From: JBKQVT01 sp963727245
GTDB lineage: Bacteria > Planctomycetota > Planctomycetia > Pirellulales > Thermoguttaceae
Direction: 5' to 3'
Assembly: GCA_963727245.1 (NCBI GenBank)
Contig: CAVSFO010000009.1
Coordinates: 682,001-746,000, forward strand
Length of the DNA stretch: 64,000 nucleotides
In this document: piece after piece, positions 9,336 to 18,076 of the stretch
Position numbering within the stretch: position 1 is the first letter of the stretch
Layout of the letters: the number at the start of each line of letters is the position of its first letter
Program-made: the position numbers and the translations under genes
Notes under the pieces: generated by a model
The model's database searches: none
Told to the model about the DNA's origin: nothing
Seen by the model: the letters and a program-made list of their open reading frames with translations, nothing else

Positions 9336-11423
9336 ATGAGCGAACTACGCGACGAATGCGGCGTGGCGGCGATTTATCACTTGCCGGGCAAGGGCGTCAG
9401 CCCGCTCTGTTTGGAGTCGGGGCCCGAGGCCGTCAGCCGCCTCATGCCGCGGATGCTCCTGGACATCCAGAATCGCGGCCAGTTGGCCGCCGGGATGACT
9501 TCCTTCAATCCCCATCGCAGCCAGTTGATCGATACGTACAAGGAAGTGGGCTCGGTCTCCGAAGTCTTCCGCATGAGCCATCGGGCCCAGTACGAGAGCC
9601 TGATGAACGAGTACACCGGCCGGGCGGCGATCGGCCACGTCCGCTACGCCACCTGCGGGGCGGAGGACCGCAGTTACGCCCAGCCGTTCGAGCGCCACCA
9701 CATCAAGAAGCACAAGTGGTTCAGTTTCGCCTTCAACGGCCAGTTGGCCAACTACCTGGAATTGAAGGAACAGTTGCTCGGCGACCAGGACAACCACCTG
9801 GCCCGCGAGACCGACACCGAGATCTTCATGCACGAGATCTGCACGGCGGTGTCGGTGGACGACCGGCCGCCGCTGGTGGAGGTCTTTCGGCACCTGGCGG
9901 AGAAGTTCGACGGCGCCTACAGCGCGGTCTTTCTCGATGCCCTGGGCGACATGGTGGTGGCCCGCGATCCGCTGGGCATCAAGCCGCTGTGCTATGCGGT
10001 CGAAGGGCCGCTGTTTGCGGCGGCCAGCGAGAGCGTCGCCCTGCTGAACCTGGGGTTCGCACCGCAGAGCATCAAGTCGCTGCCGCCGGGACAGGCGATC
10101 ATCATTAGCGACGGGCGGCTGGAGCTGCAGACGTTCGCCTCCAGCCCGCGGCAGGCGCATTGCTTCTTCGAATGGGTCTACTTCGCCAACGTCGCCAGCA
10201 CGCTGGACGGGCGGGGCGTCTACCTCACCCGCAAGGCGCTGGGCGAAGAGCTGGCGCGATTGGAAACGGTGACCATCGACGAGAACACCGTCGTGGTGCC
10301 GGTTCCCGACACCAGCAAGGCAGCGGCCGACGGCATGGCCTATGCGCTGAAGGTCCCCAGCGTCGAGGGCCTGATCCGCAACCGCTACAGCGGCCGGACG
10401 TTCATCGAAGGGAGCGGCGACCGCAAACGCAAGGCCGAAACCAAGTATACGCCGCTGCGCGACGTGCTGGACGGAAAGCGCGTGCTGCTGGTCGAGGACT
10501 CGATCGTGCGGGCCACCACTCTGAAGGTCCTCTTGCAGCGGCTGCGCGAGCTGGGGCAACCCAAGGAGATCCACGTCCGCGTCGCCTGCCCGCCCATCAT
10601 CTCCCCCTGTTTCTACGGCATCGACATGTCGACCGTCAGCGAGTTGTTTGCGCCGCAATTCCTTCAGGGCGGGCCGATGACCGCCGCCGTCGAAGCCAGG
10701 ATGGCGGCGAAGCTGGGGGCCGATTCGCTCCGCTATCTGCCCGTGGAAGCCATCGCCCGGGCGATCGGATTCCCCGCCCGGAACCTCTGCCGGGCGTGCA
10801 TCACGGGCGAGTATCCCACCCCCTGCGGCCAGGAGTTGGCCCGCCAAGCGATTGAAAACGACCGCAACAACATCACCGGCCGGACCTACGAGACCGTGGG
10901 CAGCACCGGCAACTGTTCCTTAAGCCAGCGCACTGACGCCGCCGGCGGCCGGTTCGTCCTTCATCGTCTTGAACTTTTCCACCCAATCCAGCCGCTGCAG
11001 CAGCGGGGTGAGTTGCTGCTGCTGGGCGGCCGCGTTGGCGGTGCTGGACTGGCCCTGCACCTGCTGGATCTTCTGTTGGTAGAACGTCACCAGGTCAGTC
11101 GTTTGGTCGGGCTGGGCGCCGGCGGCCAACAGATCGGTCCGCACTCCGCCCAGGGCTTGCAAGTCCTGTTGGGAGATCGCGCCGGCCGCAAAAAGTTGCT
11201 GGGTCATCTGCGTGAACTCGTTGGGCGTGATGTTGGTGACGTCGTACTTGGCGAGAATGGCGTGCACCGCCGGCGAGTTGCCGGCAATCACGGTCGGCAT
11301 GGCGGCCGTGGCAGCGGCCTGCTTGGCGGTGGTCGCGACGGCAGAAGTGCGGCCTTTGGCCAGCGACGAGGCGTCGGCCAGTCCGGCCATGACGTTGTTG
11401 ACTTGCATGGACTCGACTCCTGA
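9336..11423 (+). CDS. purF: Amidophosphoribosyltransferase (PurF), with probable 3' frameshift
   Basis: First enzyme of purine synthesis, making phosphoribosylamine from PRPP and glutamine. A 7-residue propeptide (MSELRDE) precedes the catalytic Cys8 of the Ntn glutaminase domain. The PRPP loop VLLVEDSIVRATT lies in the phosphoribosyltransferase domain. Cysteines in NLCRACITGEYPTPCG match the iron-sulfur type of PurF. Family similarity ends near 10919. The literal frame stays open to 11423, but that 168-codon extension is antisense to a plausible gene (10920-11408). A TAA at 10921-10923, one base out of frame, is the likely natural stop. A TACAAT at 9323-9328 sits only 7 bp before the ATG, suggesting a leaderless or nearly leaderless mRNA. 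Confidence 0.88.
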   Translation: MSELRDECGVAAIYHLPGKGVSPLCLESGPEAVSRLMPRMLLDIQNRGQLAAGMTSFNPHRSQLIDTYKEVGSVSEVFRMSHRAQYESLMNEYTGRAAIGHVRYATCGAEDRSYAQPFERHHIKKHKWFSFAFNGQLANYLELKEQLLGDQDNHLARETDTEIFMHEICTAVSVDDRPPLVEVFRHLAEKFDGAYSAVFLDALGDMVVARDPLGIKPLCYAVEGPLFAAASESVALLNLGFAPQSIKSLPPGQAIIISDGRLELQTFASSPRQAHCFFEWVYFANVASTLDGRGVYLTRKALGEELARLETVTIDENTVVVPVPDTSKAAADGMAYALKVPSVEGLIRNRYSGRTFIEGSGDRKRKAETKYTPLRDVLDGKRVLLVEDSIVRATTLKVLLQRLRELGQPKEIHVRVACPPIISPCFYGIDMSTVSELFAPQFLQGGPMTAAVEARMAAKLGADSLRYLPVEAIARAIGFPARNLCRACITGEYPTPCGQELARQAIENDRNNITGRTYETVGSTGNCSLSQRTDAAGGRFVLHRLELFHPIQPLQQRGELLLLGGRVGGAGLALHLLDLLLVERHQVSRLVGLGAGGQQIGPHSAQGLQVLLGDRAGRKKLLGHLRELVGRDVGDVVLGENGVHRRRVAGNHGRHGGRGSGLLGGGRDGRSAAFGQRRGVGQSGHDVVDLHGLDS
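10920..11408 (-). CDS. Conserved-looking hypothetical protein
   Basis: A 162-residue protein, Ala/Gln-rich and mostly helical, with no signal peptide or membrane segment and no domain I recognise. The ATG at 11408 (MQVNNVMAGLADAS) follows AGGAG about 10 bp upstream on its strand; the open frame runs upstream to 11630 but that part looks like shadow. Its stop (TTA read at 10920-10922) abuts the expected purF stop, as convergent genes often do. This supports it being real and the purF extension being an artefact. Confidence 0.6.
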   Translation of the reverse strand: MQVNNVMAGLADASSLAKGRTSAVATTAKQAAATAAMPTVIAGNSPAVHAILAKYDVTNITPNEFTQMTQQLFAAGAISQQDLQALGGVRTDLLAAGAQPDQTTDLVTFYQQKIQQVQGQSSTANAAAQQQQLTPLLQRLDWVEKFKTMKDEPAAGGVSALA

Positions 11424-11775
11424 TTCGAGGGACTCTAGCCGGGCCGTCGGGGAAGCAAATGCGGGGCCAAACCCAGCGGCAGGTGGCGAAAAACGATGTC
11501 CGTGGTCGGAAGCCGTTACCGTGCAACAACTTGCATCGTGCAGCACCGGATCGGCGGGCTCCCGGCGGCGTCGGCCATGTCGCGGCCGTGGGGCAATTCC
11601 TGCCGGTCGCGCCGGCAAGATTCGCCGCAAGTCCCCATATTACGGCAACTTGCGGAACTCGGCCTGATAGCGTGTAGGTCAGGCACTCCGTGCCTGACAT
11701 AAGGTTGCCCGAATCCGGGGCTGTCAGGCACGGGGTGCCTGACCTACGTCCTGACCTAGGTTCTGATTTGCTACC
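11409..11775. repeat. Gene-free stretch: palindrome framed by a duplicated trmB 3' end
   Basis: No gene is seen. At 11674-11747 an inverted repeat (arms of 26 bp with one mismatch, core TCAGGCAC...GTGCCTGA) is framed by two copies of a 24-bp sequence. One is the last codons of trmB (11776-11799); the other lies at 11640-11663. Both copies read YxAEFRKLP-stop on the minus strand. Confidence 0.75.
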
Positions 11776-12419
11776 TTACGGCAACTTGCGGAACTCGGCG
11801 CGATAGACCGGCTCGGCGCCAGCCGCATGCGACGCTCGAAGTGCGTGCGATAGGCCATGTCGTGCTCCGCCGGGGCCTCCGGCACTTCCAGCGGCCCGTA
11901 GAGCCCTGGGTGGGCGGCCAGCAACTCCAACGACGTGCGGAAGTATTCTTCCACGTCGGTCCAGAAGTGCAGCGAACCGCCGGGCTGCAGCGTCCGCTCG
12001 ATGTCGTCCAACAACGGCTGCTGCATGACGCGGCGTTTCTTGTGGCGCTTTTTCCACCACGGATCGGGGAAGTAAATGTGCACCGCGGCCAGCGAGCGAT
12101 CGGGAAGCAAGTCGTGGAAGACCCGCAGGGCGTCGCCGCAGGCCACCAGGGCATTGCCCAGCCCTTGCTTCACCAGCGCGGCGGCGGCGAACTCGGCGTA
12201 ACGGCGGGCGATCTCGATGCCCAGGAAATCGACCCCCGGCCGGTCAGCCGCGGCAGTGCGCAAGAAAAGCCCCTTGCCCGAGCCGATTTCCACCTCCAGC
12301 GGCGCCTCGCGGCCGAACAGCGCCGCCGCGCTCCACGGCCGGGGCAACTCCTCCACCGTCTTCAGGTGACGCGTCAGGTCGAGTCCGGAATCGATTTTTC
12401 GCAGCGAGCGGCGGGCCAT
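11776..12419 (-). CDS. trmB: tRNA (guanine-N7-)-methyltransferase TrmB (frameshifted)
   Basis: SAM-dependent enzyme that makes m7G46 in tRNA. Motifs: SAM-binding EIGSGKGLFL, the IYFPDPWWKKRHKKRR block unique to TrmB, and the C-terminal AYRTHFERRM. Near 11815-11822 one base appears to be missing: the frame runs into APSRSIAPS and stops at 11724, whereas the next frame reads EPVYRAEFRKLP and stops with TAA at 11776. That is the normal C-terminus, so the annotated end uses it. The ATG at 12419 gives MARRSLRK. Upstream is only CCAGGG-type repeat. TrmB sits beside the queuosine genes, a loose tRNA-modification grouping. Confidence 0.9.
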
Positions 12420-12566
12420 GAGGAGGGATTTAGGGATTTAGGGATTAGGGATTAGGGAGGGACCAGGGGCCAGGGACCAGGGGCCAGGGGACGACACGCA
12501 CTATTTGTTCTACGGCAACCATTGCGTTTTCCCTGGCCCCTGGTCCCCGGCCCCTGGCCCCTATTT
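12420..12566. repeat. GATTTAGGGATT and GGGCCAGGG repeats
   Basis: The gap between queE and trmB holds four GATTAGGG/GATTTAGGG units (12426-12458) and then GGGACCAGGGGCCAGGG copies facing CCCTGGCCCCTGG copies (12533-12560), which can pair. The same two families occur together at 56970-57010 and 63908-63970. Confidence 0.7.
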
Positions 12567-13271
12567 TCACACCCCGCGACGCGCGCCGAACCACTCGATC
12601 TGCCGGCGGGGACAGAATTGCAACCCGGCGGTAATGCAATATGGCTCCAGCCAGCGGGCCCGCTGCGCCAACTCGGCGGCGACGACGCCTTCCGGCATCA
12701 GCCACACCCGGCCGCGGTCTATTTCGGGAAACTCGGCCAGATAGGCCTCCACTTCGCAACAGTCTTCCGGGCGCTGGACCACGAACTTCAGTTGATAATC
12801 GTACTCGGCCAGCAGGCGGCGAATGATCGGCGGGGCGTGCCGGGCAAGCTCGTGACGGACCGCCCAGGCGGGACTCTCTCGCGGCGTCGGTGTCGAGGGG
12901 GTGAGTTTCGGGCTGATCGACATCAGGTCGCAGGCCACCGGCCGGTAGATGGTGCCGGCCGTTTCGATGGTGATATGCCGCCCCTGGCTGCGCAGGGCTG
13001 CGCAGAGCGGGACCACTTCGGCGAACAGCATCGGCTCGCCCCCGGTAACGACCGCGTGGCCGGCCGGGAGCTGGCCAGGCCCGTCGAGCCCGGCGAGCCT
13101 GGCCAGGACTTCGTCCAGGGAGAGGTCCTCGCCTTCCGGGCTCCAGGAGGCATAGCGGGTATCGCAGAAGCGGCAGCGGAGGTTGCAGCCGCTGAAGCGC
13201 ACGAAGACGCTGTCCGTGCCCGTCAGCCGGCCCTCACCTTGAAGCGATCGGAAGAGTTCGGCAATTTGCAT
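12567..13271 (-). CDS. queE: 7-carboxy-7-deazaguanine synthase (QueE)
   Basis: A 234-residue radical SAM enzyme that converts 6-carboxytetrahydropterin to 7-carboxy-7-deazaguanine for queuosine. The cluster motif is CNLRCRFC (the CX3CX2C arrangement), preceded by FRSLQGEG, which is typical of QueE; TGGEPMLF is the SAM-binding GGE motif. Compact length fits the family. It starts 5 bp after the queC stop on the same strand, so the two form an operon with queC first. An apparent fusion of the two frames seen upstream of this ATG is only an overlapping open frame. Confidence 0.93.
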   Translation of the reverse strand: MQIAELFRSLQGEGRLTGTDSVFVRFSGCNLRCRFCDTRYASWSPEGEDLSLDEVLARLAGLDGPGQLPAGHAVVTGGEPMLFAEVVPLCAALRSQGRHITIETAGTIYRPVACDLMSISPKLTPSTPTPRESPAWAVRHELARHAPPIIRRLLAEYDYQLKFVVQRPEDCCEVEAYLAEFPEIDRGRVWLMPEGVVAAELAQRARWLEPYCITAGLQFCPRRQIEWFGARRGV

Positions 13272-13276
13272 CGTCG

Positions 13277-14032
13277 CTAGCCGCCCGGGGCCGTCTGATA
13301 CCGTAGAGGATCGCTGAGCCCGGCCTCGGCAAAACCCTTTCGCCGCAACTGGCAGGCGTCGCAGCGGCCGCAACTGTCGCCGGCGGCGCCGGGATCGTAG
13401 CAGGTGTGGGTCAGTCCGTAATCGACGCCCAACTCGGTGCCGCGGCGGATGATCTGGGCCTTGGTCCAGCGGATCAAAGGGGTGTGGATGGTAAAGTGCA
13501 AGCGTCCCTCGACGCCGGCCTTGGTGGCCAGGTTGGCCAGCCGCTCGAAGGCGGCGATGTACTCGGGCCGGCAATCGGGATAGCCGCTGTAATCGACGGC
13601 ATTGACGCCCAGGAAAATGTCGGCCGCCCCCACCACTTCGGCATAGGCCAGCGCCAGCGACAACAAGACGGTGTTCCGCGCGGGGACGTAGGTGACGGGG
13701 ATGCCGTCGGCCATTTGCCCGGCGTCGCGGTCCTTGGGCACCGCCGCCGCGCCGGTCAAGGCGCTGCCGCCGAAGCGTCCCAGATCGACGCTGGTCCTGA
13801 CGTGGCGGCGGACGCCGAGCGCCCGGGCCACCCGCCGAGCGGCGGCCAACTCGAAACGGTGCCGCTGGCCGTAATCGACCGACAGCGCGTAGACGGCGAA
13901 CCCCTGCTGCCGGGCGATGGCGGCGGTGGTGGCCGAATCGAGCCCCCCGGAAAGCAGGACCACCGCCGGCCGCTCCGCCTGGCCGGCCAGGCCGGAATCG
14001 TCCCCGTCCCCTTTTCGTAAGCCTTCTCCCAT
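13277..14032 (-). CDS. queC: 7-cyano-7-deazaguanine synthase (QueC)
   Basis: A 251-residue ATP-dependent enzyme converting 7-carboxy-7-deazaguanine to preQ0. The PP-loop is LLSGGLDS near residue 27-34; the zinc site is formed by the cysteines in CYDPGAAGDSCGRCDAC near the C-terminus. It is followed by queE at 5 bp and is divergent from queF, whose GTG lies 35 bp away, so both directions share a very small promoter region. The first 20 or so residues are poorly conserved, and a slightly later start is possible. Confidence 0.93.
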   Translation of the reverse strand: MGEGLRKGDGDDSGLAGQAERPAVVLLSGGLDSATTAAIARQQGFAVYALSVDYGQRHRFELAAARRVARALGVRRHVRTSVDLGRFGGSALTGAAAVPKDRDAGQMADGIPVTYVPARNTVLLSLALAYAEVVGAADIFLGVNAVDYSGYPDCRPEYIAAFERLANLATKAGVEGRLHFTIHTPLIRWTKAQIIRRGTELGVDYGLTHTCYDPGAAGDSCGRCDACQLRRKGFAEAGLSDPLRYQTAPGG

Positions 14033-14067
14033 GCCACAATTATCGGAGCCAGCAAAGGAACCTGCAA

Positions 14068-14466
14068 GTGACCGACCAATTCCGCGACATCCTGGAGACC
14101 TTCGACAATCAGTTCCCCGGCCGGGACTATTCCATCGAGATTGTCTGTCCGGAGTTTACGTCCGTGTGCCCGAAGACGGGCCAGCCGGACTTCGGCACCC
14201 TCACTTTCACCTACGTTCCGGCGGCGAAGTGCGTCGAGCTGAAGAGCCTCAAGCTCTATCTTCAGCAGTTTCGCAATGAGGGGATTTATTACGAACACGT
14301 GACCAACCGCATTCTCGACGACCTCGTGAGCGTGCTGCGGCCGCGGCAACTGACGCTCGTGGCGGCCTTCACTGCCCGGGGGGGGATCAGGACGACGGTC
14401 ACGGTGAAGGCGGAAGGCGGAGGGAAGAGCAAAGGACCCGAGCCGGGGGCGTTAGCCCTCGGATAA
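14068..14466 (+). CDS. queF: NADPH-dependent preQ0 reductase (QueF)
   Basis: A 132-residue single-domain (unimodular) QueF, the T-fold enzyme that reduces the nitrile of preQ0 to preQ1. The catalytic Cys is in EFTSVCPKTGQPDFG, and the family's specificity residues are visible in CVELKSLKLYLQQFRNEG. The start is GTG at 14068. The last 18 residues after TTVTVKAEG come from a dispersed repeat (GGCGGAAGG and CCCGAGCCGG units), so the native C-terminus has probably been extended by repeat insertion. Confidence 0.93.
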   Translation: MTDQFRDILETFDNQFPGRDYSIEIVCPEFTSVCPKTGQPDFGTLTFTYVPAAKCVELKSLKLYLQQFRNEGIYYEHVTNRILDDLVSVLRPRQLTLVAAFTARGGIRTTVTVKAEGGGKSKGPEPGALALG

Positions 14467-14642
14467 CCCGGCAGTACCACGAGGCCGCTGATGTAAGGCG
14501 GAAGGGGGAGGGAAGGATGAAGGATGAAGGATGAAGGATGACCGGACAGGCTCACGCATTCCCCCTTCCGCCTCACTTCAGTGGCGTCGCGGCGCTGCCG
14601 GGTTATCCGGTGGCTTACGCCACCGGCTCGGGTCCTTTGTTT
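14427..14642. repeat. Paired inverted copies of the GGACCCGAGCCGG repeat
   Basis: Copy one (about 14427-14474) and copy two (about 14597-14642, opposite orientation) share ACCCGAGCCGG and GGATAACCCGGCAG blocks and could form a long stem. A third copy is at 61924-61969. GGCGGAAGG low-complexity runs and four GGATGAA units (14515-14540) flank them. Nothing gene-like is seen from 14467 to 14747. Confidence 0.75.
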
Positions 14643-14747
14643 TTCCTTCCCCCCTCCGCCTTCCGCCTTCCGCCTTGCTGATCCCCCCCTTGCCCTTATC
14701 CACGGCAACGGTCACAATAGCCTTTTCGTTCTGAGGGGAGGGTTTTG

Positions 14748-15773
14748 GTGAGCACTTCCATGGGCGAGCATCCGCGTGTGATTCTATCGGCTTTTGCCGA
14801 TGAGGCCGCCAACCACAAGACGGCCGTCGAGCAGTTTGCGGCGCTGGCGGCCTTGGGCCTGCAATACTACGCCATCCGCTTCATCGACGTGGGCCGCGGC
14901 ATCAAGAATGTCGTGCAACTGACCCTCCCCGAAATCCAGAAGCTGCGGCAGCTTCAAAACGAATACGGGCTGAACGTGTCGTCGCTGGGCTCGCCCATCG
15001 GCAAGGTCAAGCTGTTGGACGTCGAGGACGGCAGCAAGGACGCCTACGTGCCGATCAAGAAGTACCTGGCCGGCGACGTGCAGAAGGCGTGCGAGTTGGC
15101 CCATGCCCTGGAGACGAAGTTGCTGCGCGGCTTCTCCTTCTATCCGCCGCGGGGGAGCAATCCGCAAGAGCACCTGCCGCAGGCGATCGACTGGCTGGGG
15201 CAGATCGCCGAGACTTGCCACCGCAGCGATTTGACGTTCGGCCTGGAGGTCGAGGCCGGCCTGGTGGGCAACAACGGCCACGTGCTGGCGGAGATCCACC
15301 GCCAGGTGAACCATCCCGCCATGGTCCTGGTGTTCGACGCCGCCAACATCATCGTCCAGGGCTACAGCCCCGCCGAAGTCTTCGCGCAATACCTCGCCAT
15401 GAAACCCAGCCTGGGGTGGATGCACATCAAGGACTATCGCCTGGGCCAGCCGGGCACCGAGGGCGGCCACACCGCCGCCGGGGCCTTGACCCATTACGTG
15501 CCGGCCGATCAAGGCGACGCCGCCCACGAAGCGATCCTCCGCGACTTCAGCCGCATGCTGCCGGCGCTGGAGAAGCGCCTGGGCCGCCGGGGAGTGCCCG
15601 GCGTGTTCCTCGACCTGGAACCCCATCTGAAAGGCGGCGGACAGTTCGGCGGCTTCAGCGGGCCCGACGGCATGGGCGTGGCCTTGCGCGGACTGGCGCG
15701 GGTGCTGGACTACCTCGGCATCGACTACCACCTGCGCGACTTCGACGACGTCAAGGCCGCCCGCGGCTATTAA
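14748..15773 (+). CDS. Sugar phosphate isomerase/epimerase-like TIM-barrel protein
   Basis: A 341-residue protein of the xylose isomerase-like TIM-barrel superfamily (AP endonuclease 2 fold). Supporting segments are GLEVEAGLVGNNG, VLVFDAANI and WMHIKDYRL, which place Glu, Asp and His residues where this superfamily binds a divalent metal. These proteins interconvert sugars or related polyols; the substrate here cannot be told. GTG at 14748 is chosen because GGGGAGGG lies about 7 bp upstream; ATG at 14760 is an alternative. It is convergent with the FHA gene, with the two stops overlapping by 4 bp. Confidence 0.82.
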   Translation: MSTSMGEHPRVILSAFADEAANHKTAVEQFAALAALGLQYYAIRFIDVGRGIKNVVQLTLPEIQKLRQLQNEYGLNVSSLGSPIGKVKLLDVEDGSKDAYVPIKKYLAGDVQKACELAHALETKLLRGFSFYPPRGSNPQEHLPQAIDWLGQIAETCHRSDLTFGLEVEAGLVGNNGHVLAEIHRQVNHPAMVLVFDAANIIVQGYSPAEVFAQYLAMKPSLGWMHIKDYRLGQPGTEGGHTAAGALTHYVPADQGDAAHEAILRDFSRMLPALEKRLGRRGVPGVFLDLEPHLKGGGQFGGFSGPDGMGVALRGLARVLDYLGIDYHLRDFDDVKAARGY

Positions 15774-18076
15774 GCGTCCTCGGCGTCGGCCGGCTGTGGC
15801 GCCGCCGCGGCGGGCTCGCTGCCCACGGGCTGGCCGGACTTGCCAGCGCCCAGCCGCCCGGCCATGGCGGCGTACTCGAGGCCCCAAACCACCGCCGCGA
15901 CGAAGCCGCCCACCGCCCCCAAAAGCGCGGAGAGGGTGGCCCCCGGCCGCCCCCACATCCACAACAGCGCGGATCCGGCCAGCAGCCCCACGACGACGAT
16001 CAACAGCTTCGACCGCGTCGTCCGCAGCATTTGCGTGCGGACGTGGTGGCCCAGGGCACTTTGCGCCGACAGGTTGGCCACCTCGCGCATCGCCGCCAGA
16101 CGCACGTGCGTCTCCGGCGCCAGCGCACGCGGCGTGGCTTCTGCCTCGGGTTGCCGAGCGGGCGGGGGCGGGGCCGCCGGCGATTTCGCCGCCTTCACCT
16201 CGGCCGGCTTTTCTTGCAGAGCCCGCGGCGGTTCCGACGACGGCTTCGGCACAGCGGCCTCCGCGGGGCGGGCGGACGCCGGCGAGCCGGCGCTCTGTTT
16301 GTCGTTGCGCAGCCGCTGCAGCAGTCGCGTCATGTAGTCGTCGATCGATTCCTCGTCGCCGTGACGCCGCGGCGCTGTCGGCGAAGCGCCGGACGAGGCT
16401 GGCTCGGCCGCCGGCGGCTGCGGGGACGCCGTGGCTGCCTCGTGTTGCGGGCCGTCCGCCTGCGGTTCCTCCCCGTCGTCTTTCCGCCCTCCGGCGGCCC
16501 CTGTGCGACGCGGCACCCCGTGAAGATCCACCGGCGCCGCGTCCGGCCGCTGGCGGCGATCTGCACCGGGCGGCTCCGGCTCGACCGCGGCGGCGGGCCG
16601 ACTTTGCGGCGGCTTGCCGCTCTCTTGGCGGCAACGTTGCTCGAACTCCTCTTCACGCGATTGCAGTTCGACCCCAAGCGCACGGAGGTCTTCCGCCTGC
16701 TTGGCCAGTTGCCGCTCCGAGCGCTCGTGCTCGGCCTGCCAGCGTTGTTGGCGCTCGGCCAGCACCCGCTCGCGCTCGGCCAGCGCCCGCCCGCCGGCTT
16801 CCAGCTCGGCCTGCCGCGCCACCAATTGCTGCGACTGCTCGGCGAACTGAGCGGTTGCCTCGCCCTGCCGGACCTCCCCAAGGCGGCAGTCTTCCTGGCA
16901 GGCGTGCTCGGCGGCCTCCAACCGGCTCTGCCGCTCGTCGAGCCCTTGCCGGCGCTGGGCAAGTTGGGACTGCTGGTCTTCAAGTGTCTGCTGGCGGGCG
17001 TCCAACTCGGCCTGCAGCGCGGCCAGTTGTTCGTTCCGCTCGTCGAGCTGACGCTCGGACTGTTGCCGCTCGGCCTGCCACTGCTCGTGCCGCTCGGCCA
17101 GCGTGCTGCGGTCGGCTTCCAACCGGCTTTGCTGCTCGTCGAGCCGTTGCTGGCGCTGGGCAAGTTCGGACTGCTGGTCCTCAAGTGTCTGCTGGCGGGC
17201 GTCCAACTCGGCCTGCAGAGCGGCCAGTTGTGCGTCGCGATTGCTGAACTGGCGATCGGACTGTTCCCGCTCGGCCTGCCACTCTTGCTGCTGCTCGGCC
17301 AGCGTGCTGCGATCGGCCTCCAACCGGCTTTGCCGCCCGTCGAGCCCTTGCTGGCGCCGGGCAAGTTCGGACTGCTGCTCCTCGAGTGTTTCTTGGCGGG
17401 CTTCCAACTCGGCCTGCAAAGCGGCCAATTGTTCGTCGCGCTGGTTGAACTGGCGATCGGACTCTTCCCGCTCGGCCTGCCACTCTTGCTGCTGCTCGGC
17501 CAGCGTGCTGCGATCGGCCTCCAACCGGCTTTGCCGCCCGTCGAGCCCTTGCTGGCGCCGGGCAAGTTCGGGCTGCTGCTCCTCGAGTGTTTCTTGGCGG
17601 GCTTCCAACTCGGCCTGCAAGGCGGCCAATTGTTCCTCGCGCTGGTTGAACTGGCGCTCGGACTCTTCCCGCTCGGCCTGCCATTGCCGGTGCAATGTTT
17701 CGGCGGCTTGGGCCGGTTCCGCCGGGGCATCGCCGGGGAGGGCCGCGGTGGCAGCGAGGACCTCCAGCTCGATGGGCCCGACGCTCAGGCGGTCGCCGGC
17801 AGCCAGTTCGGCATCGGTGAACGCCTGGCCGTTCAGCCGCGTATCGGCCGACCAACGGCGAACGATGGTGGCGCGATCGCCGCGGACGATCAGGCAATGG
17901 AGCGGCCCGACGCCGCGGGCCCGCAGCCGCAGCGTGCATTGCGGCCCGGAGCCGACCGTGCACTTGGCGGCGCGGAGGCGGACAATCTGGCCATCGCGGG
18001 CAGAACCGCAGAGGCGGAAGGCCAACGGTGCGGCGGCGGCCTGAAGGGGTGAAGGCGTAAGCGTGCTGCTGGACAT
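15770..18076 (-). CDS. FHA-domain protein with long repeated coiled coil and membrane anchor
   Basis: A 768-residue protein. It has an FHA phosphothreonine-binding domain (about 20-105), then a Gln/Glu/Arg-rich coiled coil from about 125 to 400, a proline- and alanine-rich linker, and two hydrophobic segments near the C-terminus (LIVVVGLLAGSALLWMWG and a following glycine-rich one). The coiled coil contains four tandem copies of a 67-residue unit (REEQLAALQAELEARQ...), matching a 201-bp DNA repeat at 17641-16838. Role unknown; the layout suggests a membrane-anchored scaffold reading Ser/Thr phosphorylation, which would fit the PP2C phosphatase elsewhere in the window. Confidence 0.8.
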   Translation of the reverse strand: MSSSTLTPSPLQAAAAPLAFRLCGSARDGQIVRLRAAKCTVGSGPQCTLRLRARGVGPLHCLIVRGDRATIVRRWSADTRLNGQAFTDAELAAGDRLSVGPIELEVLAATAALPGDAPAEPAQAAETLHRQWQAEREESERQFNQREEQLAALQAELEARQETLEEQQPELARRQQGLDGRQSRLEADRSTLAEQQQEWQAEREESDRQFNQRDEQLAALQAELEARQETLEEQQSELARRQQGLDGRQSRLEADRSTLAEQQQEWQAEREQSDRQFSNRDAQLAALQAELDARQQTLEDQQSELAQRQQRLDEQQSRLEADRSTLAERHEQWQAERQQSERQLDERNEQLAALQAELDARQQTLEDQQSQLAQRRQGLDERQSRLEAAEHACQEDCRLGEVRQGEATAQFAEQSQQLVARQAELEAGGRALAERERVLAERQQRWQAEHERSERQLAKQAEDLRALGVELQSREEEFEQRCRQESGKPPQSRPAAAVEPEPPGADRRQRPDAAPVDLHGVPRRTGAAGGRKDDGEEPQADGPQHEAATASPQPPAAEPASSGASPTAPRRHGDEESIDDYMTRLLQRLRNDKQSAGSPASARPAEAAVPKPSSEPPRALQEKPAEVKAAKSPAAPPPPARQPEAEATPRALAPETHVRLAAMREVANLSAQSALGHHVRTQMLRTTRSKLLIVVVGLLAGSALLWMWGRPGATLSALLGAVGGFVAAVVWGLEYAAMAGRLGAGKSGQPVGSEPAAAAPQPADAEDA
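16838..17641 (-). repeat. Four tandem 201-bp repeats inside the FHA gene
   Basis: Four successive 67-codon units, each beginning with R(E/D/N)xQLAALQAEL. The first two are almost identical at the DNA level (17641-17441 and 17440-17240) and the last two are more diverged. Period and frame are kept exactly, so the coiled-coil register is preserved. Confidence 0.85.

Noticed and set aside
12567..14039. Apparent queE-queC fusion in one 490-codon frame
   Set aside because: The upstream part of that frame is the wrong reading of queC; the true queC frame has an intact PP-loop and its own stop 5 bp before the queE ATG.
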